Source: Candidatus Poribacteria bacterium (lineage in GTDB: Bacteria; Poribacteria; DTPJ01). From it: a DNA stretch of 18,726 nucleotides. This document shows, one piece after another, positions 15,945-18,726 of the stretch (its first letter is position 1; the number at the start of each line of letters is the position of its first letter). Below the pieces are notes generated by a model. It was not told where the DNA came from, made no database searches, and saw nothing but the letters and a program-made list of their open reading frames with translations. The stretch is taken from positions 1-18,726 of the forward strand of contig DTPJ01000832.1 in the NCBI GenBank assembly GCA_011334435.1, given 5' to 3'. The translations under genes were made by a program, and so were the position numbers.

Positions 15945-18254
15945 ATGCGCTCAGAACATAAAGATGACGAAAAAATCCTGTCCACTCCATTGTTTAACGC
16001 CAAAGTTGAAAATTTGTTGGAGAAAATGTCATTAAGAGAAAAAGTCGGCCAAATGATTGGGATAAGATTCACGAATATTGAAGAAGCCAAAGAGGCTATT
16101 GTAAAATATTGCATAGGTTCAGTCGGCATACCCGTATCCTTCAATGCACACACACGAACTACTTTAGCAGATATCACCAACAATATTCAAAAATTTACAT
16201 TAAAGAAAACTCGCCTTGGAATACCTATACTTTTTGCATGCGATGCCGTTCATGGGCACGCGCTCGTCAAGGGATCTACGGTTTTCCCTCATAATTTGGC
16301 TCTGGCTGCTACATGGAATTTAGAACTCGTGGAAAAAGTTTCGACTATAACCGCAAGAGAAGTTAGAGCAACAGGTATACATCTAAACTATGATCCAATA
16401 TGTGATATCGCACGAGACATACGATGGGGAAGAACATACGAAACATTCGGTGAGAGCCCATACCTGTGTACAGTTATGGCAGTAGCAAAGGTCAAAGGCT
16501 ATCAAGGGGAAGAACCAGCTAAAATTGATAAGGAACACGTAGTAGCCACTGCGAAGCACTTTCCAGCCTATAGTTCCCCTGAGAGAGGTCAAGACGCCTC
16601 ACCTGTAGACATTTCCGAGTACACATTGCGAACAGTTCATCTCTTGCCATTCCAAGCCGTCATAAAAAATGGCGTAGGAGCCGTCATGCCATGTTATAAT
16701 GAGATAAATGGAACACCTGTTCACGGTTCACGGAAGATGCTTACCGAACTACTTCGACGAGAATTGGGATTTCGAGGCATAGTAGTTTCAGATTGGAGTG
16801 GCGTGGAGATGTTGCATAAATATCATCGTACTGCAGAAACCCTTAAAGAGGCGGTTAGGCTCGCTGTTGAGGCAGGAATCGACATCTTCTCAGTAGGCGG
16901 GGAAGTTTTCGCGCGGTTACTAACGGAGTTGGTTGAAGAAGGCGAAGTGTCAGAAAGTAGAATCGATGAGTCAGTTTATAGAATACTTGAAGTGAAGTTT
17001 AAACTAGGCCTCTTTGATGACCCATACGTTGATCCAGAATATGCCTCTAAAGTTCTTGGCTGTAAGAGACATAGGAGGATAGCCCTCGAAGCAGCACGTG
17101 AATCAATAACTCTGCTTAAGAATGAAGGAAATATTCTACCCCTATCGAAGAACATAGAGGCTATTTTGGTGACGGGCCCAAATGCTGACAACGTCAAAAA
17201 TCAGCTCGGTGGATGGAGCAATGTTATGCCACCATTACCTCCAGCAGTAACAATTCTCGAAGGAATAAAAAAGAAAGTTTCTTCGAAAACTAAAGTTTAT
17301 TACGCCAAGGGATCCAGTATTAGGAAACCAGAGAAAATAAATGAAGCTAAGGAGTTAGCCAAAAAATCTAATGTAGCGATAGTTGTCGTTGGAGAGCCTG
17401 CGTATGTTCATGAATTTTGGACTCAAGAAGACATTGCAATGTTAACAGAATTAAGAGAAAAAAGAGAGATAACATCTCTAGGACTGGAAGAACTCCTGCA
17501 AAAACGGCTTCAAAATAAACTTTATCAATTTCCCTCTCGAGCCTTGCTTGATTTACCGGAAGGTCAATTGGCTTTATTAGAGGCAATATGTGAAACTGGA
17601 ACCCCAACAGTAACGATTCTAATTTCCGGTCGACCACTAACAATAAAATGGGCCGCCGAAAATATTCCGGCAATTTTAATGGCTTATCTTCCAGGAATAG
17701 AAGGCGGACATGCCGTGGCCGATGTACTTTTTGGCGATTATAATCCTTCTGGGAAATTACCGGTTTCAATACCATACACCGTTGGTCAATTGCCTATTCG
17801 ACATAACTACAAGCACCATCCATTCCGTGAATTTCAACCTATGGCTTACAATCCATTGTTTGAATTTGGGTTTGGCCTTAGCTACACTAAGTTCGAATAT
17901 TATAACCTCATAATTTTTCCACGTACCATAAGAAAATCCGATTTTTCCAAAAAAGTTGAGGTACATGTAACTATTAAAAATGTCGGTGACAAAAAAGGCA
18001 CCGACGTAGTCCAACTATATATCAGTGACCTCTATAGTTCGAAGGTTGTTCCAACTATGGAATTGAAAGGATTTAAAAGGATAACTCTGAAACCTAACGA
18101 AAGCAAAAAAGTTGAATTTACAATGGAGGCACGTGATTTAGCTGTTCTTCAAGATAACGGAGAATGGATCCTAGAACCGGGAGCTTTTGAGGTCATGATT
18201 GGAGGGTCATCCAAAGATATAAAGCTTAAGGAAACCTTTGAAATAACTAATTGA
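15945..18254 (+). CDS. Cytoplasmic GH3 family beta-glycosidase (beta-glucosidase/xylosidase type)
   Basis: The 769-residue protein is a glycoside hydrolase family 3 enzyme with the full three-part layout. The N-terminal barrel (about residues 1-330) has HLNYDPICDIARDIRWGRTYETFGESP, here as HLNYDPICDIARD and RWGRTYETFGESP, the ATAKHFPAY motif and the nucleophile region GIVVSDWSG with Asp283. The alpha/beta sandwich domain covers about residues 370-610. A C-terminal fibronectin III-like domain begins near residue 660 (VTIKNVGDKKGTDVVQLYI). Between VVVGEPAY (residue 483 on) and LPEGQ (537-541) the spacing is about 30-40 residues longer than usual. There is no signal peptide, so it acts in the cytoplasm on imported glycosides. 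ATG 15945, behind GAGGAAAGGG, is preferred to the in-frame TTG at 15921. It follows the MtrH gene by 46 bases and probably shares its transcript. Exact sugar specificity is unknown. Confidence 0.93.
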   Translation: MRSEHKDDEKILSTPLFNAKVENLLEKMSLREKVGQMIGIRFTNIEEAKEAIVKYCIGSVGIPVSFNAHTRTTLADITNNIQKFTLKKTRLGIPILFACDAVHGHALVKGSTVFPHNLALAATWNLELVEKVSTITAREVRATGIHLNYDPICDIARDIRWGRTYETFGESPYLCTVMAVAKVKGYQGEEPAKIDKEHVVATAKHFPAYSSPERGQDASPVDISEYTLRTVHLLPFQAVIKNGVGAVMPCYNEINGTPVHGSRKMLTELLRRELGFRGIVVSDWSGVEMLHKYHRTAETLKEAVRLAVEAGIDIFSVGGEVFARLLTELVEEGEVSESRIDESVYRILEVKFKLGLFDDPYVDPEYASKVLGCKRHRRIALEAARESITLLKNEGNILPLSKNIEAILVTGPNADNVKNQLGGWSNVMPPLPPAVTILEGIKKKVSSKTKVYYAKGSSIRKPEKINEAKELAKKSNVAIVVVGEPAYVHEFWTQEDIAMLTELREKREITSLGLEELLQKRLQNKLYQFPSRALLDLPEGQLALLEAICETGTPTVTILISGRPLTIKWAAENIPAILMAYLPGIEGGHAVADVLFGDYNPSGKLPVSIPYTVGQLPIRHNYKHHPFREFQPMAYNPLFEFGFGLSYTKFEYYNLIIFPRTIRKSDFSKKVEVHVTIKNVGDKKGTDVVQLYISDLYSSKVVPTMELKGFKRITLKPNESKKVEFTMEARDLAVLQDNGEWILEPGAFEVMIGGSSKDIKLKETFEITN

Positions 18255-18325
18255 AATGCACGCATAAGTGTTCATAAAATGGTTAAAAATGGTTTTAAGT
18301 CTGTTTTTGCTTATTTAGGTTTGTT

Positions 18326-18409
18326 ATGGACCCCTTTGATGAGCGTATCCTTAAAGTTCTTGGCGATGGCGGAAAGAGGAGCTTTCAGACTGGACTGGGT
18401 AAAGCTTAA
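18326..18409 (+). pseudogene. N-terminal stub of a winged-helix regulator gene
   Basis: A 27-codon frame starts with DPFDERILKVLGDGGKRSF, which resembles the first helix and turn of archaeal winged-helix regulators. In that class the text normally continues with a helix-turn-helix such as QELLEEVGFSHNTL. Here it changes to QTGLGKA and stops. A TATA-like TTTTAAG near 18290 could give a very short leader. There is no continuation in any forward frame that I can recognise. It is most likely a broken gene. A five-base stem (ACTGC/GCAGT) lies just after it at about 18418-18432. Recognition is from memory of similar starts and is tentative. Confidence 0.4.
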
Positions 18410-18465
18410 ATAGAAGACTGCTGTACGCAGTAAGTCATTAAATATTGGTGTGGAGGGAAGAGCTT

Positions 18466-18474
18466 GCGCGCGCG
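18466..18474. repeat. GC-alternating tract
   Basis: Nine bases of alternating G and C (GCGCGCGCG), followed by further G, lie 57 bases after the winged-helix stub in AT-rich noncoding DNA. The tract resembles those at 189-200 and 18567-18576. Confidence 0.85.
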
Positions 18475-18566
18475 GGGCTGTTAAATAATTCTGAATGTTT
18501 ATTTTGGAGAGTCAGCCTTCTCCGTTTTTGATGTTTCATACGTCCTAACAGTTAAGGACAAGATCA

Positions 18567-18576
18567 CGCGCGCGCG
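18567..18576. repeat. GC-alternating tract
   Basis: Ten bases of alternating C and G lie in noncoding DNA. On the minus strand a good TATA sequence (AGTATAAAAAAG near 18638-18650) lies upstream, and a 22-codon frame starting with GTG follows the tract directly. I do not recognise that frame. The remaining bases to 18726 hold no gene I can support. Confidence 0.8.
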
Positions 18577-18726
18577 AGAGCTGCAATATTTTTACATATC
18601 GTGTTCTGTTAGTCGCTGTTAACCGAATAAATGTTCTTTTTTATACTAGTGTGGTGTTAACCATGGTTCTGCTTGTTCACGATATGTCTGTCTCCAGCCC
18701 TCTCTGCTTTTGCTAATGTAGACACG

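Noticed and set aside
18487..18624. A stop-to-stop plus-strand frame of about 45 codons crossing the third GC tract.
   Set aside because: It has no start codon in a useful place and no recognisable motif; it is probably chance.

Overview
The window looks archaeal and most like an uncultured anaerobic member of the Bathyarchaeia or a related TACK lineage; this placement is inference. The signs are archaeal TATA boxes about 25 bases before predicted transcript starts, Shine-Dalgarno sites of the GGTGATC and GGAGG type, a stand-alone MtrH-type methyltransferase, an N-terminal piece of an archaeal PEP synthase gene, and moderate GC content. I found no rRNA, tRNA, CRISPR array or riboswitch.

Layout. 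Bases 1-376 hold no intact gene, only the first codons of a PEP synthase gene cut off at a (GC)6 tract. Bases 377-1904 (minus strand) carry a glutamate dehydrogenase gene split by a one-base frameshift, translationally coupled to a small zinc-ribbon ORF upstream. Bases 1978-6319 (minus) form a methyltransferase operon: UroD-family protein, UroD-family protein, corrinoid protein, unknown 98-residue protein, UroD-family protein. Bases 6413-11248 (minus) encode a complete carbohydrate-type ABC importer (two permeases, binding protein, ATPase), interrupted by a decayed transposase remnant. A roughly 650-base divergent spacer follows. Bases 11902-18254 (plus) encode a fourth UroD-family protein, a RACo-type corrinoid reactivase, an MtrH-like methyltransferase and a cytoplasmic GH3 glycosidase. 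The last 470 bases hold the start of a broken winged-helix gene and two more GC-alternating tracts.

How the genes may work together. UroD-family methyltransferases, a corrinoid protein, a reductive activator and MtrH make a full corrinoid methyl-transfer chain of the kind used for O-demethylation. Here the chain is interleaved with a sugar-type importer and a beta-glycosidase without a signal peptide. The simplest reading, which is inference, is one catabolic unit. It would import an O-methylated sugar or a glycoside of a methoxylated compound, hydrolyse it inside the cell, and pass the methyl group to a tetrahydropterin C1 carrier. Both arms diverge from a single spacer, which fits shared regulation. 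The flanks, with gene stubs, frameshifts and GC tracts, look like a rearranged accessory region.
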